From: Semisulcospira habei
Taxonomy: Eukaryota > Mollusca > Gastropoda > Semisulcospiridae
Direction: 5' to 3'
Assembly (NCBI GenBank): GCA_036245525.1
Contig: BTPG01000003.1
Coordinates: forward strand, 206,925,342 to 206,989,341
DNA length: 64,000 nucleotides
This document shows, piece after piece, positions 50,292 to 61,445 of this stretch; within the stretch, counting starts at the first letter, position 1, and each line of letters starts with the position of its first letter. A program made the position numbers and the translations under genes. A model generated the notes under the pieces. It worked only from the letters and a program-made list of their open reading frames with translations. It had not been told where the DNA came from and ran no database searches.

Positions 50292-50400
50292 CACACAAAA
50301 AAAAAACACCACACACACATAATGACGCAAATACACATGCACAAAACACGTAGCACAAATACTCACAAACCAGATAGGTGAGGCTAGCGCTGGCAGAATT

Positions 50401-50872
50401 GTACAACAAATCAAGGGGAATTACTCAGCGCTGGACAACAGTTAGATCCCCTGCCCCCGCCTATCAGGCACCCCAATCGCCAGCCCACAGAGAAATACGC
50501 AGGTATAGAATAAGACGATCATTAATAACTTTCCGTCCAGGAAAAGATTAATAACTCGAGGCAAATTTGTATCGTTACATTGTTGTGTAATGTTCTGTGC
50601 ATCTACTGTGGGAATTCAGGGTACTTACCCGACCACATATAGTTATGCACCTTCGTGTTTGTGTATGTATGTTTCCCCTGCCTACTTCCTAAGTTCCGGA
50701 GAAAGACATGGGTTATATAAGAGACCTGATGCATCTTTTTTGAAGATGCAAATGATCGTCTTATTCTATACCTGCGTATTTCTCTGTGGGCTGGCGATTG
50801 GGTGCCTGATAGGCGGGGGCAGGGGATCTAACTGTTGTCCAGCGCTGAGTAATTCCCCTTGGTTTGTTGTAC
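50401..50872. repeat. Inverted repeat with arms of about 123 bp and a 227-bp loop
   Basis: 50401-50523 and 50751-50872 are near-identical in inverse orientation (one indel: CACCCCAATCG against CACCCAATCG). ACGTAGCACAAA occurs in the same orientation just outside the left arm (50348) and at the end of the right arm (50871). Left of it, GAACGACGTTTCAGATC then CTTCTTCAGGTGA resembles terminal sequence of Penelope-like elements. Likely a foldback transposon in intron 3. Confidence 0.7.
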
Positions 50873-51211
50873 GTAGCACAAAACTTACGTCTACATACAT
50901 ACACGTCACTGCATACATTCGCATTCACTCGTGCCTGCTGCAGCTCACGCGCACACACATACACACATACACACACATACACACACTCTTTTTATAAGCT
51001 CATGAAGCACGATTATGAAATTACACAAGTATTTCTAGATAATGCAGGAAGACACTGTGATTCCTCCTCAGCCTCTTTTTTTTTTTCTGGTATTGTTCTT
51101 TTATAAAGTCGAATACTAATGTTCTGTCAGGAAGGTACCAGACCGATGCAGTTATTAGACTTTAAGTACCCTGTGTGTAAACACAGCTGTAATGCTGGCA
51201 CAATGTGTTAG

Positions 51212-51340
51212 GTTGCAGCGCCCGTTACTGGGGTAGTGAGTGTGCCCAGGACTGTGGCAAGTGTCGTGGTGGTGCTGCGTGTGACAAGGTGACGGGAGAG
51301 TGCCAATGCGAACCAGGATGGATGCCGCCACGGTGTACAG
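51212..51340 (+). CDS. Lectin/EGF receptor gene, exon 4: EGF-like repeat
   Basis: Acceptor TGTGTTAG, phase 1: SCSARYWGSECAQDCGKCRG, GAACDKVTGECQCEPGWMPP, RCTG. Eight cysteines in the C-x5-C-x3-C-x2-C-x5-C-x6-C-x-C-x7-C pattern, as in laminin-type/MEGF-type EGF repeats. The CQCEPGWMPP link is typical of the first repeat after a lectin domain. Donor GTAAATG at 51341, phase 1. Confidence 0.8.
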
Positions 51341-51386
51341 GTAAATGCTAGCTAGATTGTAACGCCTTCAATGCCGGTGGTCGTAG

Positions 51387-51387
<1 letters not shown>

Positions 51388-51446
<59 letters not shown>
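51388..51446. repeat. (GT)n microsatellite
   Basis: About 58 bp of GT at the start of intron 4. Confidence 0.95.
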
Positions 51447-51447
<1 letters not shown>

Positions 51448-51459
51448 GTGTGTGCGTAC

Positions 51460-52280
51460 ACCAAATGACTAAAATGGGTTACTTTCTTTACCATCCTTAT
51501 GCAATCTGGGTCTGTGTAAAATTCTGGGTGGCCAGATCAGACACCCATTTTTTCTGAGGGTTGTTTCTGTATTATCTTTCATTCAAAATTCAGAAAAAAA
51601 TATCAAAATACGATGTGCCCATTTTAACAGATTTACTTCATCGTTGTGTTTCAGGGATGCCCTGGGCCTGTGTGTGGACACGGAAGCGGCCGGAGTGTTT
51701 TCAAATCAATTTGATTGGTCCAACACCGATGAACGGAGTTGCTTCCCTTGCTTAAACGTCTTTCGTCTCCAACGGACGCACCGGTCATTCTCTCGCATTT
51801 GCAGAGGTACTTTATGCAATATTTCTTAGTTAAGAGCACGCCCAAATGTACTTGTTCAGTGCAGTTATTTAACTGAGAGATGCCTCCAATCCCCGTACCC
51901 GTTTGGCCCAGAAAAATAAGGCGTCTGCTTTCAAACGTGTCTTCGGCCTCTCGGCCGCTCCGGGCCTGACCGTTGAGTCTTGTAGTAAATGATAATAGAA
52001 CCCCACGATTTTAACAAAAGCTTTCTTCTTCAATGAAAGGAATTCGTTCAATAACCCCATTACAAGGTCAATCTGCCACGCGATTTTGTTTCTTCTTTCT
52101 TTTTTTTCTGACGTGTTAACTTGCCACATGCATGCACAGTATCAGTTGACTTTTTTTTAAAAAAACAAAAATGGCGCCAGATTTCAATCCTCGTTCGCAA
52201 AACTGCCTCGCGATTCGAAGAACGAACGTCCACAAACAGGTCTTTAGGAATGTGCAACTGAAGTATCGCTTTTTACTGTA
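51460..52280. other. Intron 4, no gene recognised
   Basis: Short ORFs near 51.6-51.8 kb have no recognisable domain. Nothing else supported. Confidence 0.4.
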
Positions 52281-52286
52281 TTGCCA

Positions 52287-52848
52287 GTTTTTAGTTCTCA
52301 GGGTCACCCTGGTCAGCCCCACAGGGTGGGTTTTTCTCTCAATTCTGGGGCATGCATGTGTTTCTGTCTACCCTTTGTCCATTCACCTGTATAAATTTGC
52401 CTTTTTAAAACTCTCCCTACTGTCTGCACTGCCTGTAGCTCTTGATATTGGATGTGTGTTGCTAAATGGTCTTAGCTTTATGTCTTGGCCCCATGTGTTA
52501 GGTTTATTTAACTCATTCTACCCCAGACACACCACGGCAGGATAAGGATCCACCATGATAGTTCAAGGGTGATACCAGAATAGCTTGGCGCCTACGGGCG
52601 CCAAGCTATTCTGGCATCTCCCTTGAACTATCATGGTCGATCTGTGCCCTGCACTGCAATGCAGTCTTGAGAGGACAGGGGCAAAATTTAAGGATTTTGG
52701 TGTTGGGGTAGAATGAGTTAACGTATTTGACCGGCAGGCGACATACATGGCAATGTTCTGTTTAGGTGGGTTTTTTTCACAAGCAGTGCAGGCACGTCCT
52801 GAGAAAGCCTAGTGGCTGTCGGGACGTTAAGCAATGTACAATCAATCT
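52287..52848 (+). mobile_element. SINE-like element S3, interrupted by a hairpin MITE
   Basis: TTTTTAGTTCTCAGGGTCAC through GTGTTAGGTTTATT, then a MITE (52508-52721), then GTATTTGACCGGCAGGCGAC and GGGACGTTAAGCAATGTACA with AATC tail. The same sequence without the MITE is seen at 5156-5540. Confidence 0.85.
52508..52721. mobile_element. Hairpin MITE, family A, copy 5, complete with TTAA on both sides
   Basis: Left TTAA at 52508-52511 followed by CTCATTCTACCCCA; right GGGGTAGAATGAG followed by TTAA at 52718-52721. The core hairpin (about 52548-52642) has a TACG loop between AGCTTGGCGCC and its complement. The element is about 206 bp plus the target. The empty site in the SINE copy at 5.2 kb reads GGTTTATTTAATGTGTTTGA, with one TTAA. 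Confidence 0.92.
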
Positions 52849-53194
52849 GATTCAAAATGTCAGTTGGTTTACATGGTTGTATTGGACATGTTCTCAGCAA
52901 CACCATTTTGGTCACACCGGCTCAGGACTTTCTGGCACACACCCAGCGCCGGATGGCAGCAGGATGTCCAAACCCATCGGGATCTATGCTGCAGAATCAT
53001 GGCCCCCCAGCCTCTGCCACAGAGGGTGCGTCTGGTAGGAGGGTGCATGGACGGCAGCGGAATGCTCCCAATTACAAACTGGTAAGTAAAGTGATTCTAT
53101 GATCATCTTCATTTTATTGGCTGGCGTGCGTGCGAAGCAAAAGTGAGTTTATGTTCTGGGCCACTGGTCGTCCGTCCGTCGTCCATGGTAAACT

Positions 53195-53965
53195 TTAACT
53201 CATTCTACCCCAACACCAAAATCCTTAAATTTTGCCCCTGTCCTCTCAAGACCGCATTGCAGCGCAGGACACAGATCGACCATGATAGCTCAAGGGTGAT
53301 GCCAGAATAGCTTGGCGCCCGTAGGCGCCAAGCTGTTCTGGCATCACCTTTGAACTATCATGGTCGATCCTTATCCCAGGGTGGGATTCTTCCGCGTTTC
53401 CGCGGATTTCCGTGGAAATTCTTTCACAATTCCGCTGAAGCATATTTATTTTCCGCGTCTAATAACAACGAAAAAGACGAGAAAAAAAAAATCTTCTTAA
53501 ATGGCAAAAAAAATCTCAAATGGGTTGGATTTGTATGTAGTTTGGTTCACTATCGCCCGACACTTCCGGTAGCTTTAGGTCGCAGTGGAAAATGGCGGTG
53601 AAAAAGGATATTGTCCAAGACAGAGTGCCGTTTAGTGTGCATCTGAACATAAACTGGTACGCACATTCCATTTTTATACTGCAGATCAGGAGTGTCATAA
53701 CAAAGTCCATTTTCGGGTGTGTTTGGTCTCGCTCCCCCTGTCGGTTTTTGGATACTTTCGAACGGTGGACACGCGTGCCCCCCCCCCCTGTCGTTTGATT
53801 TTTCGGCCGCTGAAAATGAAGGACATGAACAACCCCCGCCCCCCCCCCACCCCCCCCCCCCCCCCCCCCCCCCACCAACGTCGTTTGATTTTCCGCGTTT
53901 TCTTTCTTACTAGAATCCCACCCCTGTTATCCTGCTGTGGTGTGTCTGGGGGTAGAATGAGTTAA
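53195..53965. mobile_element. Hairpin MITE, family A, copy 6, with a nested insertion
   Basis: TTAA at 53195-53198 and 53962-53965 with the family ends. The core hairpin (53272-53370) has a CGTA loop. A 550-bp element splits the right end at 53377-53926. Confidence 0.88.
53377..53926. mobile_element. TIR element, 550 bp, hAT-like, nested in a MITE
   Basis: Ends CAGGGTGGGATTCT and its near complement AGAATCCCACCCCTG, flanked by TTATCC on both sides (53371-53376, 53927-53932). CAGGG-type ends suit hAT, but a 6-bp duplication is short for that class. It contains a C tract (about 53840-53870) and an ATG in good context at 53592 with no recognisable product. Confidence 0.65.
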
Positions 53966-54301
53966 CGGTGGCATTTTCTCGGAGACTATTCAAGCCACAT
54001 TCTTCAAGCTTGGCCCAAGGATACTTTGTGGCAAGACCTTTTTAAACATGCCAATTTGAGTGACCTCTCTCAAAGGGTCACGCAGGGTTGACAAATGTGT
54101 GAAAACTGCTTGCATTTTCAGAAAACGTGGATTTTGACTGCTGCAGAAGCCAGCCCTCGTCACCGAGGTCACACATATGTAAATCGGTCATACACGGGAT
54201 TACTCTTTTTATTCTTGTGCAAGGCCCCTTTAAACCAAAATTGGGCTGTTTCTGTTTCTAATGCAGCTTTGGTTTTAATCTTTCTTTCTTTCTTTCTCCA
54301 G

Positions 54302-56718
54302 TTGGCAAATGGCGCCTGGGATGGACCCGAGACTGAGAGCAGTGCCAGCGCATCGCAATACGAGGGCAGTGATGACGAGGAGTTTGTTCCTGGCTCGAGC
54401 TCACCGGATTCAGAGGGTGTGTCGGCATCAATTGCTGGGATCTCGGACATAGACAGTATTGTATCGACTATGTTAGATTTCATCAAAGTGGCAGGTTTGG
54501 GGTGGCCAAGTGTTGGTGACGCTAGTACCAGCAAGGTGCAGTGTGCGTTAGGGGGTGGCACTGAGAATGTGGATAGGCAGGAGGAACATGATGCTGGAAA
54601 GAGTGGGGAAAGAGCACTCACAGAAGAAACAGGTGTGCACGTGTCGCAGAGAGGGAAAGGAAAGTACAAATGGGACAAGAAACATGCATGCAAATTGTGT
54701 GGCAAGCTTGTCTTGAAAATGAGCACGCACTTACAAGATGTCCATGCAGATGAGGCAGACGTTGCTAAAATTTTGTCGATGAAAAAAGGGACCAAGCAGA
54801 GACGTCGAGCATGGATCAGACTACAAGATGAGGGTGATTACATGCATAACGTTGCTGTTCTTGAAAACAAATCCGGATGTTTGATTCCTAAGTATCGCAC
54901 CAAAACTAGTAAGGTAGACGACCTTCTCGCCTGTAGCCATTGCAAAGGGCTCTATCAAAAAAAGCTGATCTCTGTACACTCAAAACGCTGCTGTCAGAAG
55001 CCAGGAGGGTTTCAGATCACTCGGCGAGGGGACGCCGCTCGCCGTGGTCGGCTCATGCTTCCAATACCCTTAGACGTTGAATTTTCCTTCTACCACAAGG
55101 TCTTGGCTACCCAGAGAGATGATGAGATAAGCCGTCTCATCAGAACTGACCCCTTGCTTCTTGAGTATGGAAAGAGATTATTTGACCGCAGGGACATTGA
55201 AGAACACACGGCTGGACAAATCAGCTCCAGGATGCGGGAGTTAGGGAGACTGTTAAAGATTATCAGAGTGAGGTCAGAAATGAAAATCGCAAGTTGAAAT
55301 GCTGTGATCAATTCAGCTAGCTTTGATCATGTTGTCCTGGCTGTAAAAGAGCTAGCAGATTTTGATGAGGACACACATCAGTTCAAAAAAGGCAATCTCG
55401 CAATGCGCATAGGCCATGCTTTGAAAAAGTGTTCACAGATCAAACAGTCACAGGCATCCAAACAGCTTGGACAGGGTTCAGACGACAGGTGGCGACAGGA
55501 GCTCTCTGAGGCGCAGCGGTTTGACTCTGTCTTCAACGGGGACTGGTATGATTGTGTGTCCGCTACAGCAGCCCAGTCGGTCGGGAAAATGACCATGAAC
55601 AAACCCAAGCTGATCCCATCATGTGAAGATGTGAGGAAGGTCCAACAGCTTCTTGAGACAAGGATGGTTTCGGAAGATTATCCGACAGTGGTTAAAGCAA
55701 CTCTTTGTGCTGTATCACTTTTCAACCGAAAACGAGGGGAGAAGTTCAGAGAATGAAGGTGTCAGACTTCCAGAATGCTAAGATTGGATCGATCACCAAT
55801 CAAGATATCTTGAAAGGTCTCACAGAGGTTGAGAAGAAAATGGTGAATCATTTTCAGCGAGTGGAAATCAGAGGCAAGTTTAATAGGAGTGTTCCCGTTT
55901 TGCTGACGAAGAAGATGATGACAACTGTGGACAGAATCCTTCAAATGAGGCAATCGGTGCCAGCTCTCGCTGATTCCCAGTACATCTTTGCCACACCTTC
56001 TGGTCAGAGGCCTTACAGAGGCCATGATGTTCTGAAGGCCCATGCCCTAGAAGCAGGGGTGTCATACCCAGCCATGTTCACATTTACTCAGTTGCGGAAG
56101 CAGGTTGCAACTTTGGCTCAGTCAATGGCCATCTCGGAGTTAGTCCAGGATCAGCTGGCAGATTTCCTTGGCCATGATATTCGGATACATCGCCATATCT
56201 ACCGCCAACCTCAAGACGTCCTTCAAAAGGCAAAAGTGGCAAAGATTCTTCTGTCAGTTAACAATGGGATGACAGATTTTGAGAGTTGCATTAGAGCTGA
56301 GCTGGGCGATGATGAAGAGATTGACTTTGACAATGAAGACGCATCAGAAACTGGCAGAGAGGTCTCGGGGGGAACAGCACCTGTGAATGAAGCAAGTAGC
56401 AAGTCAGCAACACAGGAATCGATGAGCATGGCGGAGAAAAGACGTCCAGAGCCTGATGACAATCTAGATAGTTTTGATGATGACAGTACTGCGTCAGCTC
56501 CTGTTCGAAAGAAAGCTAGATTTACAAGGAAACCATGGGGGGAAGCTGAAGAGAAAGCTGTTCAAACTCGTTTCAAGACACACCTCGTCATGAACAAACT
56601 TCCTGGAAAGGCCGAGATACAGTATGCAATGGCGCTGGAACCTGCACTTAGACATAGGCGCTGGACAAACATTAAGGATTACGTCCGCAACAGACTGAAA
56701 AAGTTACAAAAGAAATGA
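54302..56718 (+). pseudogene. Crypton-type tyrosine recombinase with zinc-finger and SANT/Myb-like regions
   Basis: The exon starts after TTTCTTTCTCCAG. In order: an acidic Ser-rich segment (EGSDDEEFVPGSSS), a basic C2H2-like finger (CKLCGKLVLKMSTHLQDVH), a CSHC...H..RCC cysteine cluster, a helical core, then the recombinase domain. Catalytic positions are R in RGEVQRM, R in TFTQLRK (Thr where His is usual), H in LADFLGHD and Y in HRHIYR. An acidic, basic linker leads to a Trp-rich C-terminus (KPWGEAEEKAV ... RRWTNIKDYVRNRLKK), like a SANT/Myb DNA-binding fold. A TGA at 55295 and a -1 shift near 55732 break the frame, though both flanks stay conserved. It sits in intron 4 of the receptor gene, same strand. 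Recent decay or sequence error are both possible. The first exon was not found. Confidence 0.8.
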
Positions 56719-57620
56719 ATTGAGCCGCCACTCGCGGCATTTTCGATTTCATACAGATTTATTACATCAGTGTTATTATTGGGGTGGTTTCAGCATGTAT
56801 AGCCTGCTTTTTTTTTTCTTTTTTTTTTTTTATCTGATGGACGCCTGGATCATTTGTGACCCTCTCTCTCACAAAATCAGTCTTAAGAACTCGCATTTTG
56901 GATGTTTTGACATATATGCATTTATGAAAACTACAGTGTTTGCTGATTACTGTGATATATGACTGTATGCTGTAGTGCAAAAATTGTAAAAGCTGTTCTT
57001 AAGTGTTTAAAGTTGTTAAAGCCTCCGGCGGCCATTTTGAGAAAACAGCCTGTGAAGTTTCTGTGTGCAGCATAATTGGGGCCAAGGGCAGACTTTTAAA
57101 ATCATTTTTTACCTATTTAATGGCATTTTTCATGATAAAGATTTTAACCATACGATACTTTGGTGTATGTAGAATACATTTCTCCCAAAAAGTGAAAATG
57201 CCCCAGATTGACCCCCCACCACATATTATTGCGTGTAGTGCTGATTGGCTCGCTGCGAGTTAAGACTGGTTTCGTGAGAAAGGGTCACATTTTGTATACT
57301 GTATAACCTTTCGATTTGCAAAACGAAACAGCCGGCTGGGGACAAAAGACAATATAATAAGATAAGAAAACCATTGACAATGTAAAAATTGATTACAAGA
57401 GTGTTAGGGGGGGGGGGGGGGCGGATCATTTTGTAATATACTGCATGCCATTTTAAAAAAACTCTGCAAATGAAAGAATGGTTGGTTGTACTGCCATACC
57501 ATTTTGCAAATGAAAGAATGGCTGGTTGTTTGTTGGAGACGAAAGACGTTAAATAAAGGCTGAAGTTTCAAGTGATTTCTTATGTTGTCAGTTAATTAAT
57601 TAATGTCAGTGTTCTGTTCT
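56719..57620. other. Downstream of the recombinase gene; poly(A) signal near 57552
   Basis: AATAAA lies at 57552-57557, about 830 bp after the stop, and could end the transcript. There is a G run near 57408-57421. No ORF supported. Confidence 0.45.
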
Positions 57621-57626
57621 GTCATT

Positions 57627-58190
57627 TTAACTCGTTCTACCCCAAGATCGGAATCCCCAAATGTTGACGTCGTCTTCAGAAGACTGCGTTGCAGTGCAGG
57701 ACACAGATCCACCATGATAGTTCAAGGGTGATGCCAGAATAGCTTGGCGCCCATAGGCGCCAAGCTATTCTGGCATCACCCTTGAACTATCATGGTGGAT
57801 CTTTATTTTGCTGTGGTGTGTCTGGGGTAGAATAAGTTGAGCCCAATGTTGAAGTCGTCTTCAGAAGACTGCGTTGCAGTGCAGGACACGGATCCACCAT
57901 GATGGTTCAAGGGTGATGCCAGAATAGCTTGGCGCCCATAGGCACCAAGCTATTCTGGCATCACCCTTGAACTATCATGGTGGATCTTTATTTTGCTGGG
58001 GTAGAATAAGTTAAGCCCAAATGTTGAAGTCGTCTTCAGAAGACTGCGTTGCAGTGCAGGACACAGATCCACCACGATAGTTCAAGGGTGATGCCAGAAT
58101 AGCTTGGTGCCCATAGGCGCCAAGCTATTCTGGCATCACCCTTGAACTATCGTGGTGGATCTTAAATTTTGCTGGGGTAGAATAAGTTAA
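57627..58190. mobile_element. Hairpin MITE, family A: three tandem units (copies 7-9)
   Basis: TTAA at 57627 and 58187 bound three units of about 180 bp, each with a full hairpin (57708-57801, 57890-57987, 58067-58162) and the same spacer GTCGTCTTCAGAAGACTGCG. The inner end is TTGA between units 1 and 2. The centres are GGCGCCCATAGGCGCC, GGCGCCCATAGGCACC and GGTGCCCATAGGCGCC. Unit 3 has CCACGATAG paired with CTATCGTGG where unit 1 has CCATGATAG and CTATCATGG. Confidence 0.92.
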
Positions 58191-58352
58191 GTGTTCGTTT
58201 CTTCGTCTGGGTCTTTTTCTATCTTTGATATTTTTCCACACTTTTTTACCCGCATCATAGTCATACTGAGGCTAATAGCTTCAAATCTGTTCACTGCCAT
58301 AATTCTATGCAAGCTACATTACAGTACTTACAGATGAGGACATAGACCAATG

Positions 58353-58440
58353 GCTTTAGTTCAAGGGTGGTGCCACAATAGCTTGGCGCCTAGAGGCACC
58401 AAGCTATTCTGGCACTAACCCTTGGACTATTTCAGTTACA
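58353..58440. mobile_element. Hairpin MITE, family A, copy 10
   Basis: TAGTTCAAGGGTGGTGCCAC with AGCTTGGCGCC, a TAGA loop, and GGCACCAAGCTATTCTGGCA with CCTTGGACTA. Confidence 0.8.
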
Positions 58441-58449
58441 CTAGTTGCA

Positions 58450-59165
58450 CACACTGGTGTATTCCGAATGATAAGGGTTAATATTCAAAATGCTCTGTTG
58501 CTGTTTGTCTGAAACTCCAGAGTACCCCAAAACACACAAAAAAAGTCCTTTAATTTCCAGAATACATTATGTTGATTCTCACATCAATGCCATGATAAAC
58601 TGTTTTGCTTCAAAAGGACAAAACGCAGCAATGTTTAAACGATTTCCTCTGTAAAAATCATAATCGAAAGGTTTCGGGCCAGTGTTTATTGAATTTTGCA
58701 CCATACTATGTAAAGAATGTTAAAGCACACATACACATTTAAGTTGGAAAAAAAAAATTAATGTGAAAAAGAAGTATTCCATGAACTTGACCTTATTACA
58801 GACGCCTACTGTTGTGAAGACACCCATTTTGACTGTAATGCCAGTTTCATTTGTGTGAGAGAGACACCCACCCACTTTATTGGCAGAAACCCATTTTTTC
58901 AGCATCTAGTGGCTCTGTTTCTAGAAAATGTCTATTTTATTTTAAGTTATAGAGCTTAGTTATAATGTGAGTTCTAAACATTGGCATCAATTCCAGAGCC
59001 CTAGAATAAATAGAAATATGGGAACCCATTTTCACATGAAATGCTAGGTAACCCACTCTGATGGTTGCGTCTCCCTGTGTGTGTGTGTGTGCGTGTGTGT
59101 GTTGTTTTGTTGACATCTTTGTTATTTCGACGCCACAGAGCCACAGCCTACAGATTAACATGGTT
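58450..59165. other. Intron 4, no gene recognised
   Basis: AT-rich, with a short GT run near 59078-59101. Nothing else supported. Confidence 0.4.
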
Positions 59166-59179
59166 TCAAAGATTTGTCG

Positions 59180-59269
59180 GCAAAAGGAATAGATTCTCAT
59201 GACCCCCTCAGTTGCGGGGGTGGGGGTGGGGTGGGGGGGGGGGGGCCTTAGGATCTATGTCTCCTGCAG
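59180..59269. mobile_element. Hairpin element, family B, copy 5
   Basis: CAAAAGGAATAGATTCTCAT and CTTAGGATCTATGTCTCCTG form the arms. The centre has expanded into a G tract (59214-59245). Confidence 0.65.
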
Positions 59270-59279
59270 TTTCATTGAT

Positions 59280-61185
59280 CATTTTTTTCTCGGCTGTGAA
59301 ACTGCATACCCACATCAGATATTTATATTCTAAAAAGAAAGATGGGTGCGCAAGTGTAACACCCATTTAGTAAGCTGCATTATTGCATACGTATAATTTG
59401 TTAATTTCTTTAAAGTTTACTTTTAGGGACGTTTTTCACGACAAGATTATTAGATTAAGAGTCGAACGACATAATTAGTTGGTTTACAATGTAAAGTTGG
59501 TAAAAGCATTGTCAGGGGAGAGAATTGTGCAGTATCTGCCAATGATCATAGATCAAGTTTGATCGAAGCACAAAAAAGGTAAGAAGGGTGCGCTAAGTAA
59601 GTGACTGGAAGTAGTGAATATGGAAGCCCCCCCCCCCTTTGGGGGGGAGTGGCGTATCGCATATTGAATAGATTTCCAGCCCCTTGATGCATGCAAATTT
59701 AGATCTAGGTCTCCCAAGGGTGATCCAGATTGTTTGGCCGGTGAGAACAGCTGTTTCGGTCTTGGCGACCTCGTCAGCACACCATTCGGCATACTGGTGG
59801 AAAGCAGGAACTTCTGCCTACCTACAAACACAACCACATTTTACTGTGGTGTATACATTCCATGCCTCCACCTAGAGCTAAATTTCCACGCACCCTAAGA
59901 GAGAAGCTACTAAAAGGGGGGAAGAATTTGCAGTCGATAGTGTAGTAATAAATGAAAAGAAAAAGGGAGACTGCCAGTGCAACTATTTTAGGAAGTTTAC
60001 AAAGTAAAGTAGGTAAAAGCACTGTTACATAATTAGTTACTTATGTAACAAGTATTTAGTCATTGATTTGTTTCTATGTGTGATTGTACATGTATGTATG
60101 TATGTATGTATGTATGTATGTACGTATGTATGCATGTATGTAAGTATGTATGTATGTATGTAATGTATACAATGTATGTTTGTATGTATATATATATAGG
60201 TATGTGGGTCACTCTCTAAAGCTTTATACCAAAAGTGTGACATTGACAATAATAAATCAAATACATCTAAATGTTGTTTTGATTTGTTCCTGTGTTTTTT
60301 TAAAGTGAAGGTTCAAATAATCATTTTATGTGAGGGAAAAAAATGAATGTTTGCATTCATGCATTTGCATGTTTATTTTAAGGTGGTAAAGATGCGAAAG
60401 TGTAATATGTTCAACGTAACTTTTGGAAGAATGAAGTAAACAAAGTTCAATCGTGTTTCGCGCTATGTCTCCGAAACTCTTACAAACCGACAGAGTGCAC
60501 TATTAGCCTTCTGCTGACAACCGGAAGCTATTCATATGCAACATAGTTTGTGGGCTGTATGTTTTCTATCTTAAAATGCAAAAATGATGTAGTCAAGAGT
60601 AACAGCGGAAACAGGAAGCAATCGTCGATTACCATTTCTAAAAACCCGAACAAAATCTGTATTTGTTTCATTCACAATTTTATCGCCGATCTGCACGTTT
60701 CTAACACATCTCCCAAGGTCGTAGGATAAAAATAGTTTTGTTTTCACTCGTGTAGTGAAAAGAAGCAGTGACTGTTGGTTGACATGTGTGGTGGAAACAC
60801 GCGTTGCGTTGGACGGCTATTTTTCTCACTGCCCCAAAACAGAAGGTATCGGAATTAATTTGTGGGGAAAATAAATCACACACTAACCTCAGTTCATAAA
60901 ACAGCAGAAAACAGTGGGTTTAGACTTTTTTGAAACTCAATCAGATTTGGTACAAGAAAAGAGGAAGGGTCTCAATGTATGTCACACTACCATCTGCCAT
61001 TTTGGGCAATTTTCTGACATTCAAGTTCAGGCGTAAAATCACACAAAGACGTCGATTTTTAAGTAAACTTTATTTCAATTAATGGCCTTTTCAATTCGCT
61101 AAACAGCCGATCCAAAGGAAAGGTTACACAAACACTCGCACAGCTCCTAAGAGTGACCTATGTGTGTATTTCCCGAGTAGCAAAA
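59280..61185. other. Intron 4, with (ATGT)n microsatellite
   Basis: ATGT repeats at about 60088-60188. A short C/G run inverted repeat is at 59629-59647. No supported gene. Confidence 0.5.
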
Positions 61186-61191
61186 CGTGTT

Positions 61192-61260
61192 CGGACCCGC
61201 GACGGCGATAGTGGGCCCGCGCACTGCCATGCGCGGGCCAAATGCGGCCGTCGTGAGTCC
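61192..61260. repeat. GC-rich hairpin
   Basis: Outer arms GGAC..CGACGGC and GCCGTCG..GTCC, inner arms GGCCCGCGCA and TGCGCGGGCC around CTGCCA. Different sequence from families A and B. Confidence 0.75.
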
Positions 61261-61346
61261 AAGGACCTTTGCTTACTGGGTTCTGGATGTTTGATGCACG
61301 CATTTATGTATTCATGTATTTGTTTGTTTGTGTGTTTGTTTGTTTA

Positions 61347-61427
61347 TTAACTCAATGGAGACGCGCCATATACGGGTACGCGGCGATTCGCCGCGTACCC
61401 GTATACCACACGTCTCCAATGATTTAA
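61347..61427. mobile_element. TTAA-flanked hairpin, family C
   Basis: TTAACTCAATGGAGACG opens and CGTCTCCAATGATTTAA closes. Inner arms TATACGGGTACGCGGCG and its complement around ATT. The end resembles family A (TTAACTCATTC). It ends about 20 bp before the acceptor of exon 5. Confidence 0.8.
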
Positions 61428-61445
61428 TTAATTTTGGTCCTGTAG

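Noticed and set aside
53592..53798. First exon of the Crypton-like gene at the ATG 53592
   Set aside because: Its likely donor is phase 2, whereas the exon at 54302 starts in phase 0, and it lies in a separate TIR element.
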